Positions 44,422 to 53,860 of a stretch of DNA of 64,000 nucleotides are shown in pieces. Under the pieces are notes generated by a model, which made no database searches, was not told where the DNA came from, and was given only the letters and a program-made list of their open reading frames with translations. A program made the position numbers and the translations under genes. Source of the stretch: G965230065 sp965230065 (GTDB lineage: Bacteria; Bacteroidota; Bacteroidia; Cytophagales; Cyclobacteriaceae). The stretch's first letter is position 1. Each line of letters starts with the position of its first letter. The stretch lies in the NCBI GenBank assembly GCA_965230065.1, contig OZ245942.1:6262001-6326000 (forward strand), given 5' to 3'.

Positions 44422-47034
44422 TTAACGAAGCAGGGAAACCGTTCCTTTATAAATAAAATCCCCATATTTTACCTGATAAAAATATACACCAGGGGGTGCG
44501 CCCTCACCATGCCATTGAAAATCCCTTTCCTGAGAAATATACACAGAGGTTCCCCAGCGGTTGTATATTTCTATGTATTCAAATTTATTGGCACAACTTC
44601 CCACAGGCAGGTTAGGCAACTCAAAATACTGATTCCAGTCATCTCCATTCGGCGAAAAAACATTGGGAGGCACATACTCTTCAAAACCTACGGGCTGGTC
44701 GGTCAACCTTAATGTTACTCCTACTGTATCAGTTTTTGGCTCAAAGCAATTATTATCTGTTACCCTGAATACCAGCCTGAACTCACTGTCCCGGAAGCCT
44801 TCTTTGAGAAAGATACAATCGGGAACCCAGAAAAAGCGGGATGTTACCCGACCTATACCCTGTACCGCGGAAAAGCTGAAATTAAATAAGTTCCGGTCTA
44901 GCTCCTGTCCCTCAAAATAAATTTTATCCAGGGTGAGCAGCAGTACATCATTATCAGCATCTGTGGCCTCAATACGGAAAAATACCCGGTCCCCCACAGA
45001 AGTTTGTGCAGCAAATTCCTTATCACCTGAAACCTCTAATGGCCCATTGGCGGTAACCTCAGGCATAACATTTTCTGAAGGTAAAATATGTACATTCACC
45101 CGGAGCGTATCTGCCAAAGAAGTATTACAAACTCCCTCGTCTTTTGCTATGAAAAGGAATTCATAATGATCTTTCTGGTTAATATCTACATTATCGCAGC
45201 TAACTTCCCAGGAAAAAACCGAACCTACCCGCCCAATGCCCGAGGTGTTCTGAAAATTAACATTGGCATCCAGCAGGTCAAAACCATTGCCCTGCGCTTC
45301 CAGGGTAATAAAATCGTTATCTACATCATCACCTATTACATTGAATTTAAGGGTTTCTCCTAAAACCACTGTAATATCCGTTCCACTCAGGCCATTGGTA
45401 GATACGGTTGGTTCACGGTTTTCGGGCAGATTTACCAGTATGTCTAAGCGAAGACTATCCCCGGGTGTGGTGGTACACTGATTGCCATCATCCAGGTGAA
45501 AGGTAAGACTGAACCGATTGGTATCCGCCAGGTTGAAACGCTCGCAATCAGGTGTCCACCGGAAAACTTTGGCAATTTGACCGGAATCTGCCAATATGGT
45601 TTGAAACGACATACCCACATCGCGCAAGCGAAACCCATCATCATCCGGTACGGCGTCCAGGGAGAGGAAGTCCCCGTCATCATCTTTTCCCTGAATCACC
45701 AACTCATAACTTTCCCCTGCATCCAGGGTAACCGGAATGATATTTTTATTATCAAGGATGTAAGGTGTTTCATTAATTACTTCTTCAATTTCAAAAATCA
45801 TCCGCATGGTGTCGATGAGCGGAAGGCTGCAGGCATCATCCATCACCAAAAAGTCTATGATGGCTGGTTCTCCATTGGTAAAGGGGCAGTTGGGCAAACA
45901 AATATCAAACTTAAGGGTGTCCCCTACACCTGTGGTGGTTTGTGAAACGTCGGGGATCATATTACTAAGGTCAGCATCAAAATTGACAGCTTTTGCCCGC
46001 ACAGTTACCTTTTCGGGAGTATCGGGGTCGGTTACGAGTAGTTGTATACACTTTTCATCCTCTGCAGTAAACCGAATCACTTCAGTGCTGCCTTCATACT
46101 TTGTAGTGTCTCCCGGTACTAAAGCGGAAACTTTCGGAGGCGTACCTACCTGGCAATCAATCACCAGCATCTGAAAGTCACGTTTGACCGTTCCAATCTT
46201 CACGCCGTCCCTGAACTCGTCTACCGTTACCGCAAAAACATACAATCCCAGGCGATCCGGACGAACGGTAAGAAAACCTTCTTCATTGATAGACAAGTTG
46301 GGTGTTCCAGATACCATGTTTTCCAAGGCTACTCCCTCGACAAATTCAACGAGGGGATGCGGCGCCGGTGAGGGTACGGGCTGCGGATTAGAATTAGCTC
46401 CCGTTTCGGTGCTATTCAGCGGTACAGACAAACGATAAGACAGGGAATCTCCATCATTATCCGTTCCCCTGAAATCAAAATAAAACAATTCATTCACACA
46501 TGCATAATCACTGAGCGGTGGAAATAATACCGGGGAAGAGTTGACAAATTGTTCGCCATTTTTCATAACCGGTGGGAACTCCAGGTAAAAGGTTTGCCCC
46601 GATTCACGTGGCTTGTCCAAATTACTGATGGTATAGTTACGGCAACAACGCTCATACACTACATAATAGCCAGCTTCATCACTGTAATCTGATGGTTGTA
46701 ATTGGATGTCTGCAGTATACAATATACGCCGGGTGATTAACCGTGCATCGGCACACTCAGGATTGGTATAGGGAACAAATTCAAAGCCCACATTGAACAA
46801 ACGCACCGATTGCACAAAAGCATTGTCACTTTTGCGGAAGATAGAAACATCTGTAAAATGGTCTTCAGCCCCAGGATTGCCATTTACATCATCAAAATAC
46901 TGGATGAGGTTTAATTTATAATTGAAGCCATCAACATATATCAGTTCAAATTCACCACCCACAATATGAGTTGCTTTCAGGCTAACGGTTAAGGTAAGTT
47001 GTAGAATAAATATTAACAGTAAAGTTTGCTTCAT
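44422..47034 (-). CDS. Gliding-motility-associated C-terminal domain protein, T9SS type B
   Basis: About 870 residues from the ATG at 47034; the next upstream ATG (47118) precedes the signal peptide by 28 residues. A signal peptide (residues 1-18, ending SLKATH) leads into a beta-sandwich array of Ig/cadherin-like repeats with DxDxDDxL-type calcium-binding loops (GDDDGDFLSL, GDDVDNDFITL, TDADNDVLLLTL). The C-terminus is the CHU_C module: VPPNVFSPNGDDWNQYF, EIYNRWGTSVY, GVYFYQVKYGDFIYKGTVSLLR. It is exported by type IX secretion and stays on the surface or is released. Confidence 0.9.
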   Translation of the reverse strand: MKQTLLLIFILQLTLTVSLKATHIVGGEFELIYVDGFNYKLNLIQYFDDVNGNPGAEDHFTDVSIFRKSDNAFVQSVRLFNVGFEFVPYTNPECADARLITRRILYTADIQLQPSDYSDEAGYYVVYERCCRNYTISNLDKPRESGQTFYLEFPPVMKNGEQFVNSSPVLFPPLSDYACVNELFYFDFRGTDNDGDSLSYRLSVPLNSTETGANSNPQPVPSPAPHPLVEFVEGVALENMVSGTPNLSINEEGFLTVRPDRLGLYVFAVTVDEFRDGVKIGTVKRDFQMLVIDCQVGTPPKVSALVPGDTTKYEGSTEVIRFTAEDEKCIQLLVTDPDTPEKVTVRAKAVNFDADLSNMIPDVSQTTTGVGDTLKFDICLPNCPFTNGEPAIIDFLVMDDACSLPLIDTMRMIFEIEEVINETPYILDNKNIIPVTLDAGESYELVIQGKDDDGDFLSLDAVPDDDGFRLRDVGMSFQTILADSGQIAKVFRWTPDCERFNLADTNRFSLTFHLDDGNQCTTTPGDSLRLDILVNLPENREPTVSTNGLSGTDITVVLGETLKFNVIGDDVDNDFITLEAQGNGFDLLDANVNFQNTSGIGRVGSVFSWEVSCDNVDINQKDHYEFLFIAKDEGVCNTSLADTLRVNVHILPSENVMPEVTANGPLEVSGDKEFAAQTSVGDRVFFRIEATDADNDVLLLTLDKIYFEGQELDRNLFNFSFSAVQGIGRVTSRFFWVPDCIFLKEGFRDSEFRLVFRVTDNNCFEPKTDTVGVTLRLTDQPVGFEEYVPPNVFSPNGDDWNQYFELPNLPVGSCANKFEYIEIYNRWGTSVYISQERDFQWHGEGAPPGVYFYQVKYGDFIYKGTVSLLR

Positions 47035-47104
47035 ACAGGTAGCTTTATTCTTTGAAGATAATAATATTATCAATACTATGACACATCCCGCACTACAAAA
47101 GTTG

Positions 47105-47112
47105 TAAATTTG
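47105..47112 (+). promoter_or_regulatory. -7 element upstream of rlmD
   Basis: TAAATTTG matches TAnnTTTG; no good TTTG at the right distance upstream. It ends 9 bases before the rlmD start codon, which would give a very short leader. Confidence 0.35.
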
Positions 47113-47120
47113 CCGCAATT

Positions 47121-48542
47121 ATGACGAAAGCCAGGAGACAAAAATTCATTCAGGCACTGCCCATTGAGCAGATGGCCGCAGAGGGTAAATGTATTGCCCG
47201 GGATAATGGCAAGGTAATCTTTGTAAAAGGTGTAGCCCCCGGCGATGTGGTAGATATCAGGATAGTTAAGAAAAAGAAAGGTTACCTGGAAGGTGTTCCC
47301 GTGGCCTTTCATCAATATTCTGAAAACAGGGTAGAGGCTTTTTGCCAGCACTTCGGGGAATGTGGCGGATGCCAGTGGCAGCATGTTCCTTACAGCATGC
47401 AAACCGCCCACAAGCAGCAGCAGGTGATAGACAGCCTGGAACGGATTGCCAAAGTAAAACTGCCTGATATTTTCCCTATCCTTTCTGCAGAAAACACACA
47501 GTATTATCGAAACAAATTAGAGTTTACATTTTCTACCGACCGGTGGCTTACGCAGGAAGAAATTGATTCGGATGAAGCATTAGACAAAAATGCCCTGGGT
47601 TTTCACAGGCCCCAATCTTTCAATAAAGTGCTGCCCATTCAGCATTGCCACCTCCAGCCCGACCCGTCCAATGCCATTCGCCTGGCCATTGATAAATATG
47701 CCAAACAAAAAGGGCTGAGTTATTACAACATCAAATCCCATGAAGGATTGTTGCGCACCCTTATCATCCGCACCACCAACATTGGGGAAGTGATGGTAAT
47801 TGTACAGTTTGGAGAAGAAGCAGAAAGGAAGGAAGCACAACCGCTGATGAAGGATTTATTAACATATATTCAAAGCAGGTTCCCTGAAATCACCTCCTTG
47901 CAATACATCATCAACCCTAAAAAGAACGATACCTATGCCGACCTGGATGTACATTTATTTGAAGGGAAGCCATTTATTACCGAGAAAATGGAAGGGCTTT
48001 CGTTCCAAATAGGCCCTAAATCTTTTTTCCAAACCAACTCACAACAGGCATATGTGCTGTACAAAACAGCCCGTGAGTTCGCTGGTCTGCAAGGTGATGA
48101 AACCGTGTACGATTTGTACACAGGTACGGGCACCATTGCCAACTTTATAGCCAAAAGTGCCCAAAAAGTAATTGGCATTGAATACATACCCGAGGCCATT
48201 GAAGACGCGAAAGTCAACGCAATGGTGAATGAAATAACCAATACTGAGTTTTTTGCCGGGGATATTAAAGAAACCTTACAGGAAGATTTCATCTCCCTCC
48301 ATGGCAAACCCGATGTGCTCATTACCGACCCGCCCCGCTCGGGCATGCACAAAGATGTGGTGAAGCAAATATTGGAAACAGCCCCTGAAAAAATCGTTTA
48401 TGTTAGCTGCAACCCCGCCACCCAGGCCCGGGACATTGCCTTACTGGATGAAAAATACAAAGTAGAAAAAATACAGCCCGTTGACATGTTCCCCCACACG
48501 CATCATGTGGAAAATGTGGTGCTTTTGAGATTAGCTCAGTAG
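47121..48542 (+). CDS. rlmD: 23S rRNA (uracil1939-C5)-methyltransferase
   Basis: 473 residues. N-terminal TRAM domain (AAEGKCIARDNGKVIFVKGVAPGD), a 4Fe-4S site (Cys in FCQHFGECGGCQW and in LPIQHCHLQP), SAM-binding DLYTGTGTIANF and catalytic YVSCNPATQARD with the nucleophile Cys. TrmA-type relatives differ in the Fe-S cluster, which favours RlmD. The stop codon starts an inverted repeat element. Confidence 0.92.
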   Translation: MTKARRQKFIQALPIEQMAAEGKCIARDNGKVIFVKGVAPGDVVDIRIVKKKKGYLEGVPVAFHQYSENRVEAFCQHFGECGGCQWQHVPYSMQTAHKQQQVIDSLERIAKVKLPDIFPILSAENTQYYRNKLEFTFSTDRWLTQEEIDSDEALDKNALGFHRPQSFNKVLPIQHCHLQPDPSNAIRLAIDKYAKQKGLSYYNIKSHEGLLRTLIIRTTNIGEVMVIVQFGEEAERKEAQPLMKDLLTYIQSRFPEITSLQYIINPKKNDTYADLDVHLFEGKPFITEKMEGLSFQIGPKSFFQTNSQQAYVLYKTAREFAGLQGDETVYDLYTGTGTIANFIAKSAQKVIGIEYIPEAIEDAKVNAMVNEITNTEFFAGDIKETLQEDFISLHGKPDVLITDPPRSGMHKDVVKQILETAPEKIVYVSCNPATQARDIALLDEKYKVEKIQPVDMFPHTHHVENVVLLRLAQ

Positions 48543-48569
48543 GCAGCAGCAGTTTATAGACTGCCTACT
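48538..48569. repeat. Word-type intergenic inverted repeat (AGTAGGCAG word)
   Basis: AGTAGGCAG (48538-48546) and exact complement CTGCCTACT (48561-48569) with a 14-base loop; CAG words fill the loop and the flank. The left arm contains the TAG stop of rlmD. Words are the same as in the element at 49120-49182. Confidence 0.7.
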
Positions 48570-48586
48570 GCTACTGAAATTATTGC

Positions 48587-48997
48587 TTATACCTCCGCTA
48601 CCTGCTTTTGCAGATAATCCCTGGCGCTTTCAACTGAATCAAAAAACTGAAAGTTGAGGAATCCTTTTTCAGTGGCTTCTTTTTTCACATTGTTGTAATA
48701 AAACTGCTGAAACACATCGTTGGGAACGACGGTGCAAACTTGCTTCAGTCCATGTTGTACGGCTTTGGGCATGATTTCCTGCTCCATCCATTTGCGTGAG
48801 GCCGTACCTACCGCCCCCTGCAATGTAATATCACTCAGATACACCGTAGCTCCTGTTTCCTTCACTACCTGCAAAATGGTATTGAAAATTTCCTGATACG
48901 ATTCAGCCGTATTTTGCCGTTTCCAAATGGTGATTACGGTTTTTATGGAAGCATCATAAGTTACTTCCGCATAAGAATTGTCCAAATATTGTTTCAT
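48587..48997 (-). CDS. STAS/SEC14-like small protein
   Basis: About 136 residues from ATG 48997; the upstream frame to 49045 adds 16 residues and is less likely. Mixed alpha/beta layout with DASIKTVITIWKRQNTA and TGATVYLSDITLQG strands, AVGTASRKWMEQEIM helix, KQVCTVVPNDVF strand. This resembles the SpoIIAA/STAS-like family that Bacteroidota carry in multiple copies. No Ser/Thr phosphorylation site stands out. Function unknown. Confidence 0.55.
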   Translation of the reverse strand: MKQYLDNSYAEVTYDASIKTVITIWKRQNTAESYQEIFNTILQVVKETGATVYLSDITLQGAVGTASRKWMEQEIMPKAVQHGLKQVCTVVPNDVFQQFYYNNVKKEATEKGFLNFQFFDSVESARDYLQKQVAEV

Positions 48998-49119
48998 GTT
49001 TTTTTGCTGGCAAAAATAGAAGGCAGGTAAACTATTTGGAGACACACTTTCCCTGAAACCTTACAAGGATTTGATGAACTTGGTTATTGAAAGTTTTCAG
49101 GAACAGGGAGAAAAAAATA

Positions 49120-49182
49120 GTGGCAGTAGGCAGTGGCAGTCAGAACATCCTGCCTACTGCTACTGCCGCTGCTTACTGCCAC
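49120..49182. repeat. Word-type intergenic inverted repeat (GGCAGT words)
   Basis: 21-base arms at 49120-49140 and 49162-49182 (19 of 21 positions complementary), loop of 21 bases. The arms consist of GTGGCAGT, AGGCAGT and related 7-8-base words. Sits between two minus-strand genes. Confidence 0.75.
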
Positions 49183-49186
49183 TGAA

Positions 49187-49615
49187 TCACTTCTCAAACC
49201 TATCCTTTACATAAATAATTTTGGTTTTTCCGTGGGGGGCCGGGTTACCGTTCTCATCAAGGTTGACAAATATCATTTTATCAATTTCAATGATGGTAGT
49301 CCGGGTCATTTTGTTGCGCACTATACAGTGCAAGGTAATCGATGTCCGTCCAAAATGGGTAGCCAGTATGCCCAATTCAATAATTTCCCCTTTTTTGGCA
49401 GAGCTTACAAAATTGATTTCAGACATGTATTTGGTAACCACCTTAATATTATCCAGCTGAATGATGGCGTAAATGGCAGCTTCCTCATCTATCCAGCGCA
49501 AAAGTGTGCCGCCAAAGAGTGTCCCGTTGGGGTTCAAATCCTCGGGCTTTATCCATCGGCGGGTATGAAAATTCATTTGGGGAGTTTGTTGTTCGTTTTT
49601 TTCGTTTGTATCCAT
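49187..49615 (-). CDS. Acyl-CoA thioesterase, hot-dog fold
   Basis: 142 residues. A single hot-dog domain with PNGTLFGGTLLRWIDEEAAIYA (the conserved Asn-Gly and catalytic Asp region), DNIKVVTKYMSEINF and a final beta strand IIEIDKMIFVNLDENGNP, as in YciA-type acyl-CoA thioesterases. Short-to-medium chain acyl-CoA is the usual substrate. A word-type repeat lies directly downstream. Confidence 0.85.
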   Translation of the reverse strand: MDTNEKNEQQTPQMNFHTRRWIKPEDLNPNGTLFGGTLLRWIDEEAAIYAIIQLDNIKVVTKYMSEINFVSSAKKGEIIELGILATHFGRTSITLHCIVRNKMTRTTIIEIDKMIFVNLDENGNPAPHGKTKIIYVKDRFEK

Positions 49616-49652
49616 GTTTTTTATTTGGTTTCCACAAAGTTAGTTATTAGAC

Positions 49653-49692
49653 GGAAGACCGGAGACGGAAGTAAAAAAGTCTTTGGTCTTCC
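49653..49692. repeat. Word-type intergenic inverted repeat (GGAAGACC word)
   Basis: GGAAGACC (49653-49660) and GGTCTTCC (49685-49692), exact 8-bp arms, with GACGGAAG words between. It ends at the last base before the lldP stop codon. Same architecture as the other elements but a different word. Confidence 0.6.
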
Positions 49693-51384
49693 TCACATCA
49701 ACAAGTCTTTATATCCCAAAATGCCAATGGCAATTAAGCCCATGATACCGACAAAGAGTACATAATAAATGGTTGGGATAACGGTTTTACGCAATACCAA
49801 TCCTTCCTTGCCTAAAAACCCTACGGTAGCGGAGGCGGCCACTACATTGTGGATGGCTATCATGTTTCCGGCAGCGGCACCTACGGCTTGTAAGGCCACC
49901 ATCATGGAGGTGGGCATCATCAGTTGCTCGGCCACCCCAAACTGAAAAAGGCTGAACATGAGGTTGCTTACGGTATTGCTTCCAGCTATAAAAGCCCCCA
50001 AGGCACCAATAGACGGCGCGAATAAGGGATAAATATTCCCTACATTGGTGGCTACCCATTCGGCCATTATGATGGGCATGCTGGGCAGCTCATTTACGTT
50101 CAACCCGGAATTGATATATATACGTACCATTGGGATGGTAAAAATCAAAACAAACCCGGCTCCCAACAGCATTTTGGCACTGTCGACAAAAGCGGCTTTG
50201 GCTTCAGAAGATTTCATTTTATGCAATAAAATCACGATAAGCCCCACAAAAAGCAGGATGGTGCCAGGCAAATACAAAGGCGTGCTGCTGGCCGATATTT
50301 CTGAACCAAGAATGTTGTTCCAGCTAATTTTCACATTGGTGAGCCAGCTTTTGAAAGGCAACTGGGGCAAACGGCTCAGTACAAGAATGACCGCTACCAG
50401 CAAATAGGGCAACCAGGCTTTAGCTAATGATATAGTAGGCTTTGCGAGCTGTGCTTCATTATCCACTTTTAATTTACCCATCCAAAATGATGGCCAGGTA
50501 GATGGCTCAGTAAAGTGCCATGACTTTTTGGGTAACAGAAAACCGCGTTTGGCAGCAAATACCACAATGGTGATGCCCACCAACGCTCCCAATAAAGATG
50601 GAAACTCAGGGCCTAAAAAAATGCCGGTGAGGCAGTATGGTATGGTAAATGCCAACCCGCCAAACAAAGCAAACGGAAAAATAGCCAGTCCTTCTTTCCA
50701 TGATTTGTTTTTGCCAAAATACCGGGTCATCATGGCGACCATGAGGGTAGGAATAATGGTTCCGGCAATGGTATGCAGCACCACTACATTGGAAGTAACA
50801 ATCTGGATGTAGTCCATAAAGGAAGCGTCTACAGTAGCCAGTTGGCTTTCTATTGCAGGGCCTGTGAGTCCACCCCGTACGCCTACCAAAATGGGTGTGC
50901 CCACTGCGCCAAACGTAACGGCAGTACTTTGCACCATCATGCCCAACATTACCGCCGCCATAGTAGGAAACCCCAAAGCCACAAGCAAGGGCGCCACGAT
51001 AGCCGCGGGCGTACCAAACCCGGCGGCCCCTTCAATAAAAGAACCAAACAACCATACAATGATAATGACTTGTACCCTCCGGTCAGATGAGATTTCGGCA
51101 AACCCCTGGCGGATAGCGTTGATGGCCCCGGAATATTTGAGCAGGTTGAGCAACAGAATAGCCCCGAAAATGATGTACAGAATATCAAAAGTGATGAATA
51201 ACCCCTGAATGGTAGAAGCAATGACGTTCAGCAAAGAAAAATCCCAGGCCAGGAGTGCTATGAAGATAGTGACCAGAAAAACAAGGGGCATGGCGGTGCG
51301 GGCAGGAACCCGAAAACCAATCAACAAAATACCGGCAATAAGAATAGGGAGAAACGCCAAAAAGGCAAGCAAGGTGAGCGACAT
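49693..51384 (-). CDS. lldP: L-lactate permease
   Basis: 563 residues, about 14 helices. Matches the LctP family: EGAAGFGTPAAIVAPLLV, GSNTVSNLMFSLFQFGVA, GNMIAIHNVVAASATVG. H+-coupled lactate uptake. Its first 32 codons plus upstream bases are copied again at 53673-53774 as part of the long direct repeat, where they are a non-coding remnant. No lactate dehydrogenase gene nearby. Confidence 0.9.
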   Translation of the reverse strand: MSLTLLAFLAFLPILIAGILLIGFRVPARTAMPLVFLVTIFIALLAWDFSLLNVIASTIQGLFITFDILYIIFGAILLLNLLKYSGAINAIRQGFAEISSDRRVQVIIIVWLFGSFIEGAAGFGTPAAIVAPLLVALGFPTMAAVMLGMMVQSTAVTFGAVGTPILVGVRGGLTGPAIESQLATVDASFMDYIQIVTSNVVVLHTIAGTIIPTLMVAMMTRYFGKNKSWKEGLAIFPFALFGGLAFTIPYCLTGIFLGPEFPSLLGALVGITIVVFAAKRGFLLPKKSWHFTEPSTWPSFWMGKLKVDNEAQLAKPTISLAKAWLPYLLVAVILVLSRLPQLPFKSWLTNVKISWNNILGSEISASSTPLYLPGTILLFVGLIVILLHKMKSSEAKAAFVDSAKMLLGAGFVLIFTIPMVRIYINSGLNVNELPSMPIIMAEWVATNVGNIYPLFAPSIGALGAFIAGSNTVSNLMFSLFQFGVAEQLMMPTSMMVALQAVGAAAGNMIAIHNVVAASATVGFLGKEGLVLRKTVIPTIYYVLFVGIMGLIAIGILGYKDLLM

Positions 51385-51474
51385 GCAGCAAATCAGGTTA
51401 AGGTTGTTGTATTAATGATTTCTGCGAAAGATAGGAAAATTTTTTTATTCCGTTGGCAAGAATTTCAATTCCAC
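51287..51474. repeat. 188-bp direct repeat, copy 1
   Basis: Identical to 53673-53860 at 187 of 188 positions (C at 51389, T at 53775). It contains the first 32 codons of lldP (minus), 60 bases of spacer and the last 10 codons of the nuclease gene, here as an orphan end. It is the left border of the insert. Confidence 0.97.
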
Positions 51475-52825
51475 CAAAGACCGGCAAACGGTAACCTACC
51501 GCTACGATGGGGCAGGCAACCGCATAGAAAAGAAAGTGGAGATAGATGATGTGGTAACCACCACCCAGTATGTAAGGGATGCCTCTGGCAATGTACTGGC
51601 CATTTACAAAGATACCACCCTGATAGAGCAGCCCGTATACGGCAGCAACCGCTTAGGCCAATACCGCCCCCAGGCCACCCTGGCCAATGGCAGCCTGTAC
51701 CTGGGTCAGCGTCAATACGAACTCAGCAACCACCTGGGCAACGTTCTGGCTGTAATCACTGATGAAATAAAAGTAATCAACAACCTCCGTGAGCCGGTGA
51801 TTGTGCAACAACAAGATTACTATCCTTTTGGGTTGGGAATGGAAGAAAGAAAGGTGGAAAATGAGGAGTATAGGTATGCTTTCAATGGTAAAGAAAAAGA
51901 CAACTCTTTTGGGGGGAGTAGTGTCTATGACTATGGGTTCAGGATCTACAATCCAGAACTTGGAAAGTTCTTGAGTGTTGACCCGTTGACTAAGAGCTAT
52001 CCTTGGTATACACCTTATCAATTCGCAGGGAATAGACCAATTATTGCAATAGATGTTGATGGATTAGAGCCATATAGTACAAATGGTGAACCTATAGACC
52101 AGCTTGAGAAAAGCAATTTATCAAATGTGGATGCGGACAGAGATCGTAATATTTGGGATGACTTAAATAGTCATAGTCAAGGTAAGCAAGCAACTTCCGT
52201 CTCTGGAGAGAGAGTAGATATTCAAGGAATAAATCAAGCAATTGGAAGAGAAAGAAATGTTGATTACTATTCGCTTGATATTGAGAGTTTACCTTCCGGT
52301 TTGTCTAAAGAGGATTTTTTTGAGAGTTTCAGAGTATATTTGAATCACTTTATTGGGGCTGGTACTGATTTTAAAGAATTTAGCATCGAAGATCAACAGG
52401 TCTGGCTTTCTTCCAATCCAATAGGAGCAGTGATGCAATTTGACGGCTCTCCAATTTCGTTTGAGAATGATTTTATAGAGGACTGGATCAGTGATGATTT
52501 AACCGTTATTGTTACTGATTACAACGTTGCTACAACTCATAGTTATTGGATTTTTTCAACTGCAACAACATTAAAGAATGGTGGACATGCTGTTTCTGGA
52601 TCTAGACAATTTGGTATTTCACAAAATGAAAATGGAGGTTACACATTTTGGACGAGAGGAACTGATAGAGCACATAATGCATTTGATGCATTAATTTCTC
52701 CGGTCGTCTTTGGAAGTGGAGAACAAATATGGACAGAATTGTTTAAAAATGTAAATACTTTTATTAATGAAAATGGAGGTAATTCCTCAATAGTCAAACC
52801 TATAAGTAAAAGGATACGAGATTAA
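51475..52825 (+). pseudogene. RHS-repeat protein, 3' end with C-terminal toxin region
   Basis: About 450 codons, open from the repeat junction with no ATG; a GTG at 51536 is the first possible start, so the N-terminal secretion part and most RHS repeats are missing. Visible: RHS strand TYRYDGAGNR and NVLAIYKD, then the RHS core (NGKEKDNSFGG, YDYGFRIYNPELGKFLSVDP, PYQFAGNRPI). After DVDGLEPYSTNG comes a variable tail of about 250 residues, lower in GC, with HAVSGSRQFGISQNENGGY and TFWTRGTDRAHNAF; I do not recognise its activity. Likely a polymorphic toxin tail, now cut off from its delivery half. Confidence 0.85.
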
Positions 52826-52836
52826 AAAGTCTATAA

Positions 52837-53220
52837 ATGAAAAGGATATTACTTAGTACCTTACTAGCGGGTTTAACCCTTGCAATAGCTGTGCTGGTTA
52901 TAAATAAATTTACACAAAATGATTTTAACTTTTTAAATGCACATGGTTTTATGTTATTCGTTTACTCGACATTCATTTTTCTACCATTTTTGTTTTTGAC
53001 CTTCCTTATTTTAAATTTTATTATTAGAATAACATTGAGATATAATCTGCTGTCAATCCCTGTTCGTATGCTAATTTCTTTTATATATTTCTCGTCAATC
53101 TTTATTTTATTTTCATTTGGCGAGAGTTACATTAAAGAGTTTAATACTTACATATTTATTTTCTTATCTAGTTTGATACTGACTATTTGTAGTTTACCAA
53201 TTATTTCTCATGTTAAGTAA
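52837..53220 (+). CDS. Candidate immunity protein, four-helix membrane protein
   Basis: 127 residues, starts 11 bases after the RHS end, strongly hydrophobic with about four membrane helices, and the lowest GC content around. Position directly after a toxin tail and the codon bias are those of an immunity gene. A membrane immunity protein suggests a toxin acting at the membrane or in the periplasm. No recognised domain. The role is inferred from context only. Confidence 0.55.
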   Translation: MKRILLSTLLAGLTLAIAVLVINKFTQNDFNFLNAHGFMLFVYSTFIFLPFLFLTFLILNFIIRITLRYNLLSIPVRMLISFIYFSSIFILFSFGESYIKEFNTYIFIFLSSLILTICSLPIISHVK

Positions 53221-53245
53221 GGATCTGATGTTTCCAACCCCAACT

Positions 53246-53268
53246 CTTTCGGATATGTCATCCGAAAG
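53246..53268 (+). other. Hairpin after the immunity candidate
   Basis: Perfect 9-bp stem CTTTCGGAT/ATCCGAAAG with a 5-base loop, 25 bases after the stop at 53220. No T run follows, so it may be a weak terminator or an mRNA-stabilising stem. Confidence 0.5.
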
Positions 53269-53431
53269 TTATTACCAAATAGGATTTGTAATCGGTGCGC
53301 CGAAGCGGCCGGGCATTCAATGACAGGGAAAGCCTCTTCTATTTTTCCAAAACCCAGTCTGGAAGCCCCATTACCTTCCAGATGCAAAAGGTACAATAAA
53401 AACGCAACCAATTTTTTAAAATACAGGCCTC

Positions 53432-53672
53432 ATGAAAATAAAAACCATTTACACCCTGTTCCTCCTCTGCCCGGCACTGTTTGCCCAGGCACAATTGTAT
53501 GCACCTGAGATAAAGGTAGAAAATATTGCTGATGGCAAAGTAGGTATAGGTACCGCAATAGTAGACACAAAACTCCATGTGAAAGATGATAATGAATTGG
53601 TATTGAAAGTAGAATCTTCTGCTGCAAGCTCTCAATTATTGTTAGAAAACACCTCACAAGGTGGAAACCAGT
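53432..53672 (+). pseudogene. 5' end of a fibre-like secreted protein, cut at the repeat
   Basis: About 80 native residues: a signal peptide (cut near AQAQ, about residue 20) then KVGIGTAIVDTKLHVKDD, the start typical of tail-fibre or long surface proteins. At 53673 the frame runs into the repeat copy, whose remaining reading is antisense lldP and meaningless. The gene is therefore a 3'-truncated remnant of a longer gene in the donor locus. Confidence 0.75.
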
Positions 53673-53860
53673 GGCATGGCGGTGCGGGCAGGAACCCGAA
53701 AACCAATCAACAAAATACCGGCAATAAGAATAGGGAGAAACGCCAAAAAGGCAAGCAAGGTGAGCGACATGCAGTAAATCAGGTTAAGGTTGTTGTATTA
53801 ATGATTTCTGCGAAAGATAGGAAAATTTTTTTATTCCGTTGGCAAGAATTTCAATTCCAC
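53673..53860. repeat. 188-bp direct repeat, copy 2
   Basis: Right border of the insert. Here the end of the nuclease gene continues normally to the right, so this is the ancestral nuclease junction, while copy 1 is the ancestral lldP junction. Uninterrupted, the ancestor would be nuclease-188 bp-lldP on the minus strand. Confidence 0.97.

Noticed and set aside
51536..52825. Complete RHS toxin gene
   Set aside because: It starts in the middle of RHS repeats directly at the repeat junction; the secretion half is missing.
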